64,000 nt of DNA from JBNKFV01 sp050289485 (GTDB taxonomy: Bacteria > Pseudomonadota > Gammaproteobacteria > Pseudomonadales > Cellvibrionaceae). Shown here one piece after another: positions 20,002 through 30,024 of this stretch (positions are counted from its first letter, which is position 1; each line of letters begins with the position of its first letter). Position numbers and translations under genes: made by a program. Under the pieces are notes generated by a model. The model made no database searches. It had not been told where the DNA came from and saw only the letters and a list, made by a program, of their open reading frames with translations. The DNA is taken from positions 7,245 to 71,244 of the forward strand of contig JBNKFV010000023.1 in NCBI GenBank assembly GCA_050289485.1. The letters run 5' to 3'.

Positions 20002-20357
20002 ATGAAATTAGTAAAGTTTACTTTTATTTTGGTTGTATGCTCATATCTCTGAGGGTGTGCTTCGGGGGCCAAAATGGAGAACATGGTCTTTCAAGGTGAT
20101 AAAAAAGACTACTCTAATGAAGTAAGAGAAAATATAGGGCTTAGGGATGTTTCTGGCGGCAAAAAACTAACCCAGCGTGGACATCCGAAATTGATAATGC
20201 GTCATTCTCTGGTGCGGTAAAAGAGAGCCTCAAATCTCAGGGGCTTTATTCAGATAGTGGTAAATATCGATTGGAGGTAAAGATGCTTAAGGTCGACCAG
20301 CCGCTATTTGGTCTGGATCAGGAACTAAGCTGGCCAGTAGAAACATGGTTATACTAA
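20002..20357 (+). pseudogene. broken small lipoprotein gene
   Basis: A good ribosome site (AGGAGA) precedes an ATG and a signal peptide, MKLVKFTFILVVCSYL. A TGA stop then falls exactly inside the lipobox (SYL-stop-GCASG). The same frame resumes for about 55 codons and closes. A +1 shift near 20170 gives a further plausible stretch (FSGAVKESLKSQGLYSDS..., LEVKMLKVDQPLFGLDQE) to a stop at 20357. One nonsense and one frameshift lesion therefore disable a lipoprotein of unknown family. Sequencing error cannot be excluded, but two lesions make real decay likely. Confidence 0.65.
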
Positions 20358-20404
20358 ATAAAGCGGTGATTTTTTAACAAATACCTGTCTCAATAGATGT
20401 AGGC

Positions 20405-20433
20405 CCACCTATCTACTCAAGGCAGATAGGTGG
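20405..20433. terminator. 10-bp hairpin between two broken genes
   Basis: CCACCTATCT and AGATAGGTGG form a perfect 10-bp stem around a 9-base loop. It lies between the convergent lipoprotein and tautomerase pseudogenes. No T-run is present. Confidence 0.4.
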
Positions 20434-20447
20434 CCGCAATAGGTAGG

Positions 20448-20677
20448 CTAAGCCGCAGGCTGCTCGCCCCGCTGTAGGGCATGCACATCGGCTGCGGTTA
20501 GGGTTTGGCCGCCGATGCCGAATTCACCTTCTTTTACATCTTCAATATATACCCAGGTGACCCCACGCCTATTTTTGCCTTCGATCGATACCATGGTTTG
20601 GGTCACTTTTTGATAATCAGTTGCTTTGCTTCTTTGGGGAATACATTTTCGATTACTTTGATATTTACGATTGGCAT
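20448..20677 (-). pseudogene. frameshifted 4-oxalocrotonate tautomerase-like gene
   Basis: The frame opens with MPIVNIKVIENVFPKEAK and the catalytic Pro2 of the tautomerase family, then hits TGA after IIKK. Removing one base of offset continues as VTQTMVSIEGKNRRGVTWVY and ends with GIGGQTLTAADVHALQRGE. The normal family text is IIRKVTDTM, so a single G appears to be missing near 20606. The remainder is intact and about 75 codons long, so the lesion is recent or is a sequencing error. Confidence 0.75.
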
Positions 20678-21098
20678 GATGTTTTCCTCGTCAGTAGTTG
20701 GTTTTTTAGGTGTCGAGCAATGTTGCCTCGATGTGTGTAGATTACTGACGAAGGGTGCTGAAAAATACTGCCGGTTCTGTAGTATCTAGCTAAGTAAAGT
20801 GTGGTAACCAATTACTAATAATATACTCAACATCCCTAGCTCGGACCCATCATGAAATAAGGACAGTTCTGCCCCATTGTGAAAACATCTGAGCTGGTGG
20901 GGATAAAACATTCACCCGTATATACAGGTGTAGCTGGCCGACAGTGTGTTTGCTGAATTGGCACCAGCGCGCCAGAGGGCTGATTCAGGGCTATCATTGA
21001 TAGAGGTCAAGTGGGTTGCTGGCCTTCAGGCCTACCCTAACTGGCCCTAGTTAAAATACGGTTTTACGAACATAAATACAGGTGACCACACGGGTGAA
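20678..21098. other. non-coding gap before the AMP phosphorylase cassette
   Basis: No credible gene was found in these 421 bases. The first part is the upstream region of the broken tautomerase. The last 100 bases hold a near-consensus FNR/Anr box and a possible -10 element (TACCCT at 21033) for the downstream cassette. Confidence 0.6.
20997..21010 (+). promoter_or_regulatory. FNR/Anr-type box upstream of AMP phosphorylase cassette
   Basis: TTGATAGAGGTCAA matches the consensus TTGAT-N4-ATCAA at 9 of 10 fixed positions. TACCCT is centred 32 bases downstream, the spacing of a class II FNR promoter (box at -41.5). The first gene starts at 21099. Confidence 0.6.
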
Positions 21099-22658
21099 AT
21101 GGTACGTGTAATGACAATGAATCTACCGCCCCCTCTCAATCCCTCTAATGCTATATCAACCGGCGGCCTTGCCATTGTGGATATGGGCATTGATACCCAC
21201 TTCGAACCTATCGTGTATATGCGCCGGGATTGCCATATCTGCCGGGCGGAAGGTTTCAGAGCCAGCACCAGAGTGGCCTTGCAGCACGGCCACCGTATCT
21301 TGATTGCCACTTTGAATGTGGTGGACGAAAGCGTGCTGCCACCTGGCAAGGTGGGGTTGTCCAAGATTGCGATGATGCGCTTGGGCGTTGTGCAAAATGA
21401 TGTGGTGCTGATATCCCATTCGCCGGTGGTGGATTCTCTTCGTGCGGTAAGAAAGAAGATTTTCGGGCATAAACTCAAAGAAGAAGAAATCAACAATATC
21501 ATTACCGACATCAGTGCCCACCTTTACAGCGATGTTGAAATCGCCAGCTTTCTCACCGCTTGTGCGGGCAGTCGCCTGGATATAGACGAAATTATTGACC
21601 TGACCGATGCCATGGTGAACTGCGGTAAACGACTGCAATGGCCCGGGAAGCAGAAGATACTCGATAAACACTGTATCGGTGGGCTACCGGGTAACCGCAC
21701 GACGCCGTTGGTAGTGGCGATTGTGAGCGCTGCCGGGCTGGTGATTCCCAAAACCTCTTCGCGGGCTATCACCTCACCGGCGGGCACTGCCGATACGGTT
21801 GAGGTGCTCACTAATGTTGATTTGAGCCTGGCAGAGATTCAAACAGTCGTGGCAACCACTAACGCCTGCCTCGCCTGGGGGGGGGCGGTGAACCTTAGCC
21901 CTGCGGATGACTTGCTGATTCGCATAGAACGGTCGCTGGATATCGACGGTGAAGGGCAGTTGATAGCCTCGGTATTGTCAAAAAAGATTGCCGCCGGAGC
22001 TACCCATGTGGTGATCGATATTCCGGTGGGAGCCACCGCCAAAGTACGTACGCAAAAAGAAGCGAATCGGCTTGCCTCGCTCTTCACTCAGGTGGGGGCT
22101 GCCTGCGGTATTCAGGTACGGTGCCTTATTACCGATGGTAGCCAACCGGTTGGTTGGGGTATCGGGCCAGTTGAAGAGGCGCGCGATGTGCTGGCGGTGT
22201 TGCAAGGTAGCGACGACGCACCAGAAGACTTGCGGGCCAGGGCGCTGTTCATATCTGCTCAGCTTTTCTCTCTGGCCGGTAACGAGGATGTTGGTCGCGG
22301 TTACCAATTGGCTGAAGAGTTGCTAAACAGTGGCCAAGCTTGGGAGCAATTTAAGCGGATTATGCAGGCCCAGGGCGGTAGCAAGGTGCTGCCCGTGGCG
22401 GCGGTTAGCCATGTGGAAGAGGCATCCCGCAGAGGTACAATTACCGCCATCGACAACCGCGAGCTGGCGCGGCTGGCGAAGTTGGCTGGGGCACCCTCAA
22501 TACCGGAAGCCGGGTTGCGCCTGCATGTACGTGTTGGCGACAGGGTTGCGCGTGGTGATCCTATGTTCACGCTGTTCAGTGGCACAGAGGGCGAGCGTGA
22601 CTATGCCCTCGACTACTATCAACAGTTTCCCGTGTTTACGATTGAGGAGGCCCCATGA
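21099..22658 (+). CDS. AMP phosphorylase / thymidine phosphorylase family
   Basis: A 519-residue enzyme of the long, archaeal-type phosphorylase branch related to AMP phosphorylase (DeoA superfamily). It is expected to phosphorolyse a nucleoside monophosphate or nucleoside to base plus phosphorylated pentose. The family-specific phosphate loop DKHCIGGLPGNRTTP is present, as are SSRAITSPAGTADTVEVL and the C-terminal barrel-sandwich segment (RVGDRVARGDPMFTL). An N-terminal extension of about 85 residues is typical of this branch and absent in standard DeoA. It overlaps the PRPP synthetase gene by 4 bases. Confidence 0.87.
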   Translation: MVRVMTMNLPPPLNPSNAISTGGLAIVDMGIDTHFEPIVYMRRDCHICRAEGFRASTRVALQHGHRILIATLNVVDESVLPPGKVGLSKIAMMRLGVVQNDVVLISHSPVVDSLRAVRKKIFGHKLKEEEINNIITDISAHLYSDVEIASFLTACAGSRLDIDEIIDLTDAMVNCGKRLQWPGKQKILDKHCIGGLPGNRTTPLVVAIVSAAGLVIPKTSSRAITSPAGTADTVEVLTNVDLSLAEIQTVVATTNACLAWGGAVNLSPADDLLIRIERSLDIDGEGQLIASVLSKKIAAGATHVVIDIPVGATAKVRTQKEANRLASLFTQVGAACGIQVRCLITDGSQPVGWGIGPVEEARDVLAVLQGSDDAPEDLRARALFISAQLFSLAGNEDVGRGYQLAEELLNSGQAWEQFKRIMQAQGGSKVLPVAAVSHVEEASRRGTITAIDNRELARLAKLAGAPSIPEAGLRLHVRVGDRVARGDPMFTLFSGTEGERDYALDYYQQFPVFTIEEAP

Positions 22659-23554
22659 CGCAAGATGGAGGTCTTGCTGCCCCGCTGGTGTTTGCCTTGG
22701 CTCCGCATCCTGTGCATGAACCATTAACCCAGGCGGTACAGGGCGAGATTGGCACGTTTGTGACACGGCTGTTCCCCGATGGTGAATCGTTTTTACAGAT
22801 CACCTCAGAGGTTGCCGGTCGGCCCTGCGTCGTGATTGCTGATTTGTCCCACCCCAATGGCAAGTACCTGCCGTTGTTGTTTCTGCTGGAAACGCTGCGA
22901 GAACTTGGGGCTACCAGTGTAGGGTTGCTGGCACCTTATCTAAGTTACATGCGTCAGGATTGTCGTTTTCACCCAGGCGAGGCACTAACCTCGCGTATTT
23001 TTGCCGCGTCGCTTTCGCAGCATATCGACTGGCTGGTTACGGTAGACCCCCATCTTCATCGTTACCATGCATTGGATGAGATTTACACCGTGCCTACGGC
23101 AGTGGTGCAGGGCGCGCCAGTGTTAGCAGAGTGGCTAAAAGCCAAGCGCAACCTGTTGCTGGTGGGGCCGGATGCAGAAAGTCAGCAATGGGTGGAACGC
23201 ATAGCCGAGTATAGTGGCCACCCGTTTGTGGTTGGCAGCAAGGAGCGCCTCGGTGACCGGCAAGTTAAGGTGACCTTGCCGGCGCTCGATTACAAAGACC
23301 GAAGCCCGGTGATTATCGACGATGTGATCTCCAGTGGGCATACCGTGCTGGAATGTGTGAAGGCACTGAAAAAGTCGGGTATGAAGCATATTCAGTGCGC
23401 CGCGGTACATGGCATTTTTGCCAACGATATCGACGAGCAACTGCTGGCCGCCGGCATCGATTGTCTGATTACCACCAATACTATTCCCCATCGTTCCAAT
23501 GCGGTTGATATCGCTGGTCAATTAGTTGGCCCAGTGTTGTCGTTCCTGAAATAA
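22655..23554 (+). CDS. ribose-phosphate pyrophosphokinase paralogue
   Basis: A 299-residue PRPP synthetase, expected to make PRPP from ribose 5-phosphate and ATP. The PRPP-binding loop VIIDDVISSGHTVLE is near residues 213-227, and the metal/ribose-phosphate region VTVDPHLHRYHALDEIY is present. It is somewhat shorter and more divergent than the housekeeping Prs (about 315), so it is probably a second, condition-specific copy. Coupled to the upstream phosphorylase, it could link nucleotide breakdown with PRPP supply. That link is inference from context. Confidence 0.87.
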   Translation: MTQDGGLAAPLVFALAPHPVHEPLTQAVQGEIGTFVTRLFPDGESFLQITSEVAGRPCVVIADLSHPNGKYLPLLFLLETLRELGATSVGLLAPYLSYMRQDCRFHPGEALTSRIFAASLSQHIDWLVTVDPHLHRYHALDEIYTVPTAVVQGAPVLAEWLKAKRNLLLVGPDAESQQWVERIAEYSGHPFVVGSKERLGDRQVKVTLPALDYKDRSPVIIDDVISSGHTVLECVKALKKSGMKHIQCAAVHGIFANDIDEQLLAAGIDCLITTNTIPHRSNAVDIAGQLVGPVLSFLK

Positions 23555-23568
23555 GTCGAGGTGAGCTT

Positions 23569-24924
23569 ATGAGAATTACCCTGCTTGGCGGTACCGAAAC
23601 GGTAACGGGCTCTAAATTTTTACTGGAAACTGACACCACCAAGGTGTTGATCGACTGCGGCTTGTTTCAGGGCTATAAATGGTTACGCGAACGAAACTGG
23701 CAAACCCCGCCTTTCGACATCGATTCGCTGGACGCCGTGGTATTAACCCACGCGCATCTGGATCATTCCGGGTATATCCCGGTGTTGTACAAACACGGTT
23801 ACCGCCGCCCGGTTTATACCCACCATGCCACCAAAGCGCTGTGCGACATTCTACTGCCCGACAGTGGTCACATTCAGGAGGAGGATGCCAAGTATTTTGG
23901 CAAACATAAACTGAGTCGCCACGCCCACCCAGAACCCTTGTACGACCAGATGACGGCCGAACACAGCATGACCTTGTTTGAGGGCGTGAACTTTGGTGAG
24001 AGCTTCGGGGTGGGCGACATTCGATTCCACCTGCAACCGGCCGGTCACATTCTCGGGGCGGCCAGCATTATTGTGGAGTGCGAAGGCAAAACCGTGGGAT
24101 TTTCTGGTGATGTGGGAAGGCCTGATGATCTGTTGACCTATCCACCGCAACCGCTGCCAGCAGTGGATATGCTGTTTTTGGAGTCTACCTACGGTAATCG
24201 CCGCCATGAGGAGCAGAATCCGGCGGAGCGCCTGAAAGATGTGGTTAACGACACGGTGCGTAATGGTGGGGTGCTGTTGATACCCTCATTTGCAGTGGGG
24301 CGCGCGCAGGCCTTGCAGCATTTGTTGGCGAGCCTGATGGCAGCGGGTGATATTCCCCGTCTACCGGTTTATCTCGACAGCCCTATGGCGATTGATGTGT
24401 CGGAAATTTTTTGTCGTTTCAGTGACATTCATCGATTGAGCCGTGAGCAGTGCCACCTGATGTGTGAGAGTATTACCTATACCCGCCAGGTGGACGAATC
24501 CAAGGCGCTGGCCGGGCAGACCTTTCCCCACATCATCATTGCCGGTAGTGGCATGGCAACGGGGGGGCGCATTCTGCACCATTTTATGCGTTTGCTGGGT
24601 AATCCAAGAACGACAGTGCTTTTCACTGGCTATCAGGCTGGGGGTACGCGCGGGGCCAAAATGCTCGCCGGGGCCGAGTCGGTCAAGATCTTTGGCAGTT
24701 GGATTCCGCTGCGCGCCAAGGTTGAGATGATTGATGGCTTGTCTGCCCATGCCGATTACGTTGAAATGCACCAATGGTTGAGTGAATCCGAATTGAAACC
24801 CTCAACCCAGATCCAATTAATTCACGGTGACCCGGACGCACTGGAAGGGCAGCGCATCTATTTGCAAGAGCACACGCCTTATACAATCCACGTGCCCGAC
24901 TACCGATCTATCTTGCGGCTTTAA
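23569..24924 (+). CDS. beta-CASP metallo-beta-lactamase fold RNase-like protein
   Basis: A 451-residue protein of the CPSF/beta-CASP group of metallo-hydrolases, usually nucleases acting on RNA. The metal motif HAHLDHSG is at residues 61-68 (H61, H63, D65, H66). Further ligand and beta-CASP motifs follow: GHILGAAS, FSGDVGR, SPMAIDV, GSGMATGGRILHH and DGLSAHADYVEM. Normal length. It begins 14 bases after the PRPP synthetase stop. Substrate is unknown; RNA is inferred from the family. Confidence 0.9.
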   Translation: MRITLLGGTETVTGSKFLLETDTTKVLIDCGLFQGYKWLRERNWQTPPFDIDSLDAVVLTHAHLDHSGYIPVLYKHGYRRPVYTHHATKALCDILLPDSGHIQEEDAKYFGKHKLSRHAHPEPLYDQMTAEHSMTLFEGVNFGESFGVGDIRFHLQPAGHILGAASIIVECEGKTVGFSGDVGRPDDLLTYPPQPLPAVDMLFLESTYGNRRHEEQNPAERLKDVVNDTVRNGGVLLIPSFAVGRAQALQHLLASLMAAGDIPRLPVYLDSPMAIDVSEIFCRFSDIHRLSREQCHLMCESITYTRQVDESKALAGQTFPHIIIAGSGMATGGRILHHFMRLLGNPRTTVLFTGYQAGGTRGAKMLAGAESVKIFGSWIPLRAKVEMIDGLSAHADYVEMHQWLSESELKPSTQIQLIHGDPDALEGQRIYLQEHTPYTIHVPDYRSILRL

Positions 24925-24966
24925 GCCTAAGCCGAGTCATTCACGTTCATGTAAACGGGCCTTAAC

Positions 24967-26808
24967 ATGGAAAAAAAACACCAACTCAATCTTTGGTACG
25001 TGCTGATTGCGGTGTGGTTGGTTATCACCTTGCAAGGCTTTTGGGGGCACCGGGCCAGCCTGGCCACACTGAGCTACAGCCAGTTTGAAAAATATCTGGA
25101 GCAAGGCGAACTGAAAGATATTACCGTGGGTGAGCAGACCATTCGCGGTACTTTCAAGAGCCCGATTGATGGCAAGGACCATTTTGTTACTCCGCGCATG
25201 GATGTGGACCTCGCCGAAAAATTATCCGGGCACGATGTTGATTACACCGCGGTGGTATCTGGTGGCCCTGTTGACACGTTGCTGTCCTGGTTTGCGCCTG
25301 CCTTTATATTTTTTGCAATCTGGTTTTTTCTGTTTCGAAAATTTGCCGACAAACAGGGCATGGGCGGCATGATGACCATAGGCAAAAGCAAAGCCAAAGT
25401 ATTGGTCGAAAAAGAAACCGGTGTAACCTTTGCCGACGTGGCTGGTGTCGACGAGGCCAAGGCAGAGCTGATTGAGGTGGTGCAGTTTTTGAAAGAGCCT
25501 AAGCGCTATAGCCGGTTGGGTGCACACATTCCCAAAGGGCTATTGCTGGTAGGGCCGCCGGGTACGGGTAAAACGCTCATTGCTCGTGCGGTAGCTGGCG
25601 AAGCGGGGGTGCCGTTTTTTTCCATCAGTGGTTCTGAATTTATTGAAATGTTTGTCGGCGTGGGCGCCGCCCGGGTGAGAGACCTGTTTGAGCAGGCTAA
25701 ACAGCAGGCGCCGGCGATTATATTTATCGACGAACTGGACGCATTGGGTCGTGTGCGTGGCATTGGGCCGGCATCGGGCGGGCATGATGAGCGCGAACAA
25801 ACACTCAACCAGCTGTTGACGGAGTTGGATGGTTTTAACCCTAGCGAAGGGGTGATTATCCTGGCAGCCACCAACCGGCCGGAGATTCTGGATCCGGCGT
25901 TGTTGCGGGCGGGGCGGTTTGATCGCCAAGTACTGGTAGATCGCCCCGACAAGGTAGGGCGGGTGGCCATTTTGGCTGTGCATACCAAAAAAATTATGCT
26001 CGACGACACCGTCGAACTGGAAACCATTGCCTCGTTAACCACCGGTTTTAGCGGTGCCGACCTGGCGAACCTGGTGAACGAGGCCGCTTTATTGGCAACG
26101 CGCAGAAATGCAGAGCGGGTTACTGAAGAGGATTTTATTAGCGCTATCGAAAGAATTGTTGCCGGGCTTGAGAAGAAAAACAAACTGATCAACCCGCGAG
26201 AAAAAGCCGTGGTGGCGCATCATGAAATCGGCCATGCGTTAGTGGCCATGGCGTTAACACCTGAGCAGGCGGTGCAAAAGGTATCGGTGATTCCTCGCGG
26301 TATCAGTGCGTTGGGCTACACCATACAGCGACCCACCGACGATCGGTTTCTGATGAGCCAGAAAGACCTGCAAAACCGTATTGCCGTGCTGTTGGCTGGG
26401 CGTGCCGCCGAAGCGCTGATTTTTCATGAGATTACCACGGGTGCCGCCGACGACCTGGTGAAAGCCACTGATATTGCTAGAGACATGGCGACACGCTTTG
26501 GTATGTCTGGCGATATTGGCATGCTCGCGCTTGAGGCACCGCGTTCGCCGTTTCTCGATAACCGCTATGGGGATGAAACCTTAACCTGGGGGCCAGATAT
26601 GGCTCAGCGTATTTCCAAAGCCATCAGCGGTTTTCTTGATGACGGCTTTGCTTTGGCAACGGCAATCCTCACTAACAACCAGGCGTTGTTAAGAGACTCG
26701 GCAACCTTGCTACTCGCCGAAGAGACGCTGAACCAACACCAGCTGGCCGGCATAAAAGACAAGATTCAATTGCCCGACGAGGTCGCGCCGGTTTGCACCG
26801 ATGGATAA
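24967..26808 (+). CDS. FtsH-type ATP-dependent zinc metalloprotease (accessory copy)
   Basis: Membrane-anchored AAA+ protease, 613 residues. There are two membrane segments (about 10-26 and 105-124) with a periplasmic domain between. Walker A GPPGTGKT is at 196-203, Walker B IIFIDELDALG follows, and the second region of homology is ATNRPEILDPALLRAGRFDR. The zinc site is HEIGH at 419-423. It is shorter than the housekeeping FtsH and lacks the usual rrmJ-ftsH-folP neighbourhood, so it is probably a second, regulated copy. It ends 10 bases from the convergent atpG stop. Confidence 0.92.
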   Translation: MEKKHQLNLWYVLIAVWLVITLQGFWGHRASLATLSYSQFEKYLEQGELKDITVGEQTIRGTFKSPIDGKDHFVTPRMDVDLAEKLSGHDVDYTAVVSGGPVDTLLSWFAPAFIFFAIWFFLFRKFADKQGMGGMMTIGKSKAKVLVEKETGVTFADVAGVDEAKAELIEVVQFLKEPKRYSRLGAHIPKGLLLVGPPGTGKTLIARAVAGEAGVPFFSISGSEFIEMFVGVGAARVRDLFEQAKQQAPAIIFIDELDALGRVRGIGPASGGHDEREQTLNQLLTELDGFNPSEGVIILAATNRPEILDPALLRAGRFDRQVLVDRPDKVGRVAILAVHTKKIMLDDTVELETIASLTTGFSGADLANLVNEAALLATRRNAERVTEEDFISAIERIVAGLEKKNKLINPREKAVVAHHEIGHALVAMALTPEQAVQKVSVIPRGISALGYTIQRPTDDRFLMSQKDLQNRIAVLLAGRAAEALIFHEITTGAADDLVKATDIARDMATRFGMSGDIGMLALEAPRSPFLDNRYGDETLTWGPDMAQRISKAISGFLDDGFALATAILTNNQALLRDSATLLLAEETLNQHQLAGIKDKIQLPDEVAPVCTDG

Positions 26809-26818
26809 AAACGCGGCC

Positions 26819-27703
26819 CTAGTCAGGTTCATTGATGGTGGCAAACCCGGACACCACATCCAGGAGTTCTGCGGTAATGGCATTTTGTCTGGCATGCCGG
26901 TAGTTCAGAGTGACTTCGTCGCGGTGTTCATCAAGATTGCGCTGCGCCGCCTGCATAGCAGCCAGACGCCCCGCATGTTCGCTAGCCTGAGATTCGGCGC
27001 AGGCGCGAAACAGGGTAACAAACAGGTATTGGTGCAGCAGCTGCCGGAACAGCTGTGTGGGTTCCATGGTGAACGTGGGCAGACTGCGTGAGGGCCAGGC
27101 TTGTTTATCCAGTTGTCGCAAACGGGCAAGGTTAACCGGTAGCAACTCTACCGCCGTGGGTATGTAGGCCCGGCTGCGCGAGTGGCGATTGTAAAACAGA
27201 TAGACGCGACCGACCCCGTGCTTATGGCGCCAGTCATCGATGGCGAGCAGTATGCGTTGCGCTGTTGCCGTGATCTGCCCGGCGGAACCGGGGGTTGGGT
27301 AGGTCGCCTCCAGGGTCTGGCCCTCTTGTTCCAGGCTTGCCGCCACGCGGCCGCCGATGGCGAGCAACCGGTGTTGATCTGTGCCCTGGGTTAGGGTGCC
27401 GAGCTGTTCTAACGCATAGTGGCTGATGTCTTCATTAAAACGACCACAGAGCCCATGATCAGAACCAAACACAACGGCCGCAGGTGGGCACGACGCATCA
27501 GTGTCATGATTAGGTGGCGAGGGCAGTTCTCGCAGTACCACATAAAGCCCGCGCTCCACGGTTTGGTAGTAGCTGGCGAGAGAGTCAGCGGCCTGTTCAT
27601 ACTGGTGGATACTGGCTGCCGACAACACTTTCATGGTTTTGACGATACCGCGCAGCTGCTCGAGGCTTTCCCGTTGTCTTTGCAGTTGCTCAAGGGTTTC
27701 CAT
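26819..27703 (-). CDS. atpG: N-ATPase gamma subunit
   Basis: Central rotor stalk of the F1 part. The start METLEQLQRQ, four bases after the atpA stop, was chosen over an ATG inside atpA; this gives 294 residues. The N- and C-terminal helices that form the coiled coil are seen as LRGIVKTMKVLSAASIHQYEQA and RRQNAITAELLDVVSGFATI-like text. It is the last gene of the operon, the normal place in N-ATPase clusters, where no delta subunit gene occurs. Confidence 0.92.
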   Translation of the reverse strand: METLEQLQRQRESLEQLRGIVKTMKVLSAASIHQYEQAADSLASYYQTVERGLYVVLRELPSPPNHDTDASCPPAAVVFGSDHGLCGRFNEDISHYALEQLGTLTQGTDQHRLLAIGGRVAASLEQEGQTLEATYPTPGSAGQITATAQRILLAIDDWRHKHGVGRVYLFYNRHSRSRAYIPTAVELLPVNLARLRQLDKQAWPSRSLPTFTMEPTQLFRQLLHQYLFVTLFRACAESQASEHAGRLAAMQAAQRNLDEHRDEVTLNYRHARQNAITAELLDVVSGFATINEPD

Positions 27704-27707
27704 GGCC

Positions 27708-29243
27708 CTAGTTCCCCATGTCGGACACGTCAGACAGGGCAACGCGGGCCGCGTCGAGCAGCTGCTGCCATTCAGCGTCGGTCAGTTTTGCCGATGCCTC
27801 CATGCGTGCACACAGTTCGGGCAAGTCAGTGAGTACCTGTTGCTGGATGGCGGCTTCTGCCTCGGCGATCTGTGCCACAGGCCAATCGTCGAGCAGTCCG
27901 GCATTGATGGCTTTCAGTACCGCCATTTGCGCACTGGCCCGCAGCGGCTGGTGCTCATGTTGTTTGAGTACCTCCCGCACCCGGCGGCCGTGCTCCAGGA
28001 TAGCTCTGGTTTCATCATCCAGGCGGGTAGCAAACCGCGCGAAGCTCTCCAATTCTTCAAACTGGGAATAAGACAGCCGCAGGTCGCCGGATACATGGCG
28101 AAAGGCAGGGTATTGGGTTTTGCCGCCCACTCTGGATACCGATTTGCCAACGTCGATGGCAGGCAGCTGGCCCTTGTGAAACAGGGTAGGCGAGAAGTAG
28201 ATCTGACCATCGGTAATGGAGATCAGGTTGGTGGGAATATAGCTGGAAATATCCTGGGCCTGGGTTTCGATCACCGGAAACGCCGTGAGTGAACCGCCGC
28301 CGAGACGCTCGTGCAGGTGGGTGGCCCGTTCCAGCAAGCGGGAATGAATATAGAAAATATCGCCGGGATAGGCTTCGCGGCCCGGAGGCCTGCGCAGTAA
28401 CAGCGACAGTTCGCGGTAGGCGCGGGCGTGGCGGGTGAGATCGTCGTACACAATCAATACATCCCTGCCTTTTTGCCCGTTACCCGGCGCCATAAAGTAT
28501 TCTGCCATGGTGGTGGCCGCGTAGGGGGTTATATAGCGCAGGCCCGGTGGGTCCTCGTCGGAGGCGACAACCACGATGGTGTATTCCAGCGCCTGATGTT
28601 GTTTGAGGGTGTCTACTACTCGGGCAACGGCGGTACCACGCTGGCCAATGGCACAGTAGATGCAAATGACGTCTTTGTCGCGCTGATTGATAATGGTGTC
28701 TATCGCGACCGAGGTTTTGCCGGTCTGGCGGTCGCCAACGATCAGTTCGCGCTGGCCCCGGCCAATGGGAATCAGGGCGTCGATGGCTTTGAACCCTGTT
28801 TCCAGCGGGACGGTAACTGGTGCCCGGTCGGTAATGGCGGGGGCTTCACGCTCTATCGGGCGGCGCTCGGTGTAGTGCAGTGGTTCGCCGCCATCGAGCA
28901 CGCGGCCAGTGGCGTCAATCACTCGGCCCAATAGGCCCTCACCCACGGGGGTATCTGCCTCGCGGCCCGTCGCCTGTACGGCAACCCCCGCAGCCAGGTT
29001 GTCGCTGTCTCCCAACAGGATGACACCGGTTTCTGTCGCGTCGAGATTGACCGCCACGCCTAGTAGACCATCGGGAAACTGTACCAGTTCTTCATAAGTC
29101 AGGCTGGGCAAACCGGTGATGCGTGCAATGCCGCTACTCACTTGAATAACCCGTCCGGTTTCCTGCAATTGCAGCGTGGGGGTGGTGCTGGCAACGGCAT
29201 TATCCAGGGTGGTCAGGGTGTTGTTCAGCAGTTGCTCTAGCAA
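27708..29243 (-). CDS. atpA: N-ATPase alpha subunit
   Basis: Non-catalytic nucleotide-binding subunit of F1. A TTG at 29243 is the best start: it is preceded by GGGAGG at nine bases and lies just past the atpF stop, giving 511 residues. A longer in-frame version beginning inside atpF is also open. The P-loop GDRQTGKT and the alpha/beta signature region [13 protein letters not shown] are present. It belongs to a second, non-canonical ATP synthase; the housekeeping F-ATPase is not in this window. Confidence 0.94.
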   Translation of the reverse strand: MLEQLLNNTLTTLDNAVASTTPTLQLQETGRVIQVSSGIARITGLPSLTYEELVQFPDGLLGVAVNLDATETGVILLGDSDNLAAGVAVQATGREADTPVGEGLLGRVIDATGRVLDGGEPLHYTERRPIEREAPAITDRAPVTVPLETGFKAIDALIPIGRGQRELIVGDRQTGKTSVAIDTIINQRDKDVICIYCAIGQRGTAVARVVDTLKQHQALEYTIVVVASDEDPPGLRYITPYAATTMAEYFMAPGNGQKGRDVLIVYDDLTRHARAYRELSLLLRRPPGREAYPGDIFYIHSRLLERATHLHERLGGGSLTAFPVIETQAQDISSYIPTNLISITDGQIYFSPTLFHKGQLPAIDVGKSVSRVGGKTQYPAFRHVSGDLRLSYSQFEELESFARFATRLDDETRAILEHGRRVREVLKQHEHQPLRASAQMAVLKAINAGLLDDWPVAQIAEAEAAIQQQVLTDLPELCARMEASAKLTDAEWQQLLDAARVALSDVSDMGN

Positions 29244-29247
29244 GGTG

Positions 29248-30021
29248 TCAGGCCTCCCTTCCACTGTGCGGTGTTGAGAGGCTGTCGAAGGTTTTTTCAA
29301 CCTGATCCGACAAAGTATCCAGGTAATCCTCCAGGCTCCAGCGCAGTACCCTGCCTGTCCCGTTCAGTTCGATGCCGCATAACAGTGCCGGTGATGAATG
29401 AAATTCTACCTCGACGGCAGGCGTCAGATGTTGGCGCAGGGCGCTGGTTAAGCGTTCGCGTTGAGTACTATGCAGTTCAAACGCGCTGTTTACCTGTAGC
29501 GGGCCGTCGTCGGGTATCAGTGCCTGCCGGGTGTCGCTGGGCAGGGCTGCCAACTGGTCGATAAAACGCTGGATAACCTGTTGTTCCAGATCGGTATCGG
29601 CCAGGTCTCTGAGTGCCTTGCGGGCAATGGTTTGTACGGCACCGGCGGTGCGGTGGCGTAGGTGGTTTAAAAAGCTGCTTTTTTCTTGTTCAACCTGCTG
29701 TTGCCAGTGGTTTTGTTGCGTTGTGATCTCGGCACGGGCTGCTTCCAGCAATTGATGTTTTTGTTCATCAGCCTGCTTATGGGCGTCTGCCATAATGGCA
29801 TCGCGCTGGTTATCCAATTGCGTGGTTTTGGCGTTGTAGGCCTGCGCCTGTTGGTCGGCAAGCTGCTCGCGGTGTTGGGCCTCTTGTAAACGGCTGGCAA
29901 TGTGCTGTTCGCGTTTTGCCATGGCCTCAAGTATCGGCTTATACAAAAACCGCTTGAGTAGCCACACCAGAATCAGAAAGTTGATGATCTGGGCAGATAC
30001 GGTGATCCAGTCGATTGACAT
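29248..30021 (-). CDS. atpF: N-ATPase b subunit
   Basis: Peripheral stalk subunit: an N-terminal membrane anchor ([25 protein letters not shown]), then a long charged coiled coil to about residue 150, then a C-terminal domain. At 257 residues it is longer than the 156 of E. coli b. That is typical of N-ATPases, where the extended b replaces b plus delta. It starts 3 bases after the atpE stop. Confidence 0.92.
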   Translation of the reverse strand: MSIDWITVSAQIINFLILVWLLKRFLYKPILEAMAKREQHIASRLQEAQHREQLADQQAQAYNAKTTQLDNQRDAIMADAHKQADEQKHQLLEAARAEITTQQNHWQQQVEQEKSSFLNHLRHRTAGAVQTIARKALRDLADTDLEQQVIQRFIDQLAALPSDTRQALIPDDGPLQVNSAFELHSTQRERLTSALRQHLTPAVEVEFHSSPALLCGIELNGTGRVLRWSLEDYLDTLSDQVEKTFDSLSTPHSGREA

Positions 30022-30024
30022 TGA

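Noticed and set aside
20505..20789. 94-codon plus-strand frame with a hydrophobic stretch
   Set aside because: It is antisense to the tautomerase pseudogene, whose reading is far better supported, and no homology was recognised.
25506..26192. 228-codon frame antisense to the FtsH gene
   Set aside because: It is a Ser/Arg-rich shadow of a well-supported AAA+ protease.
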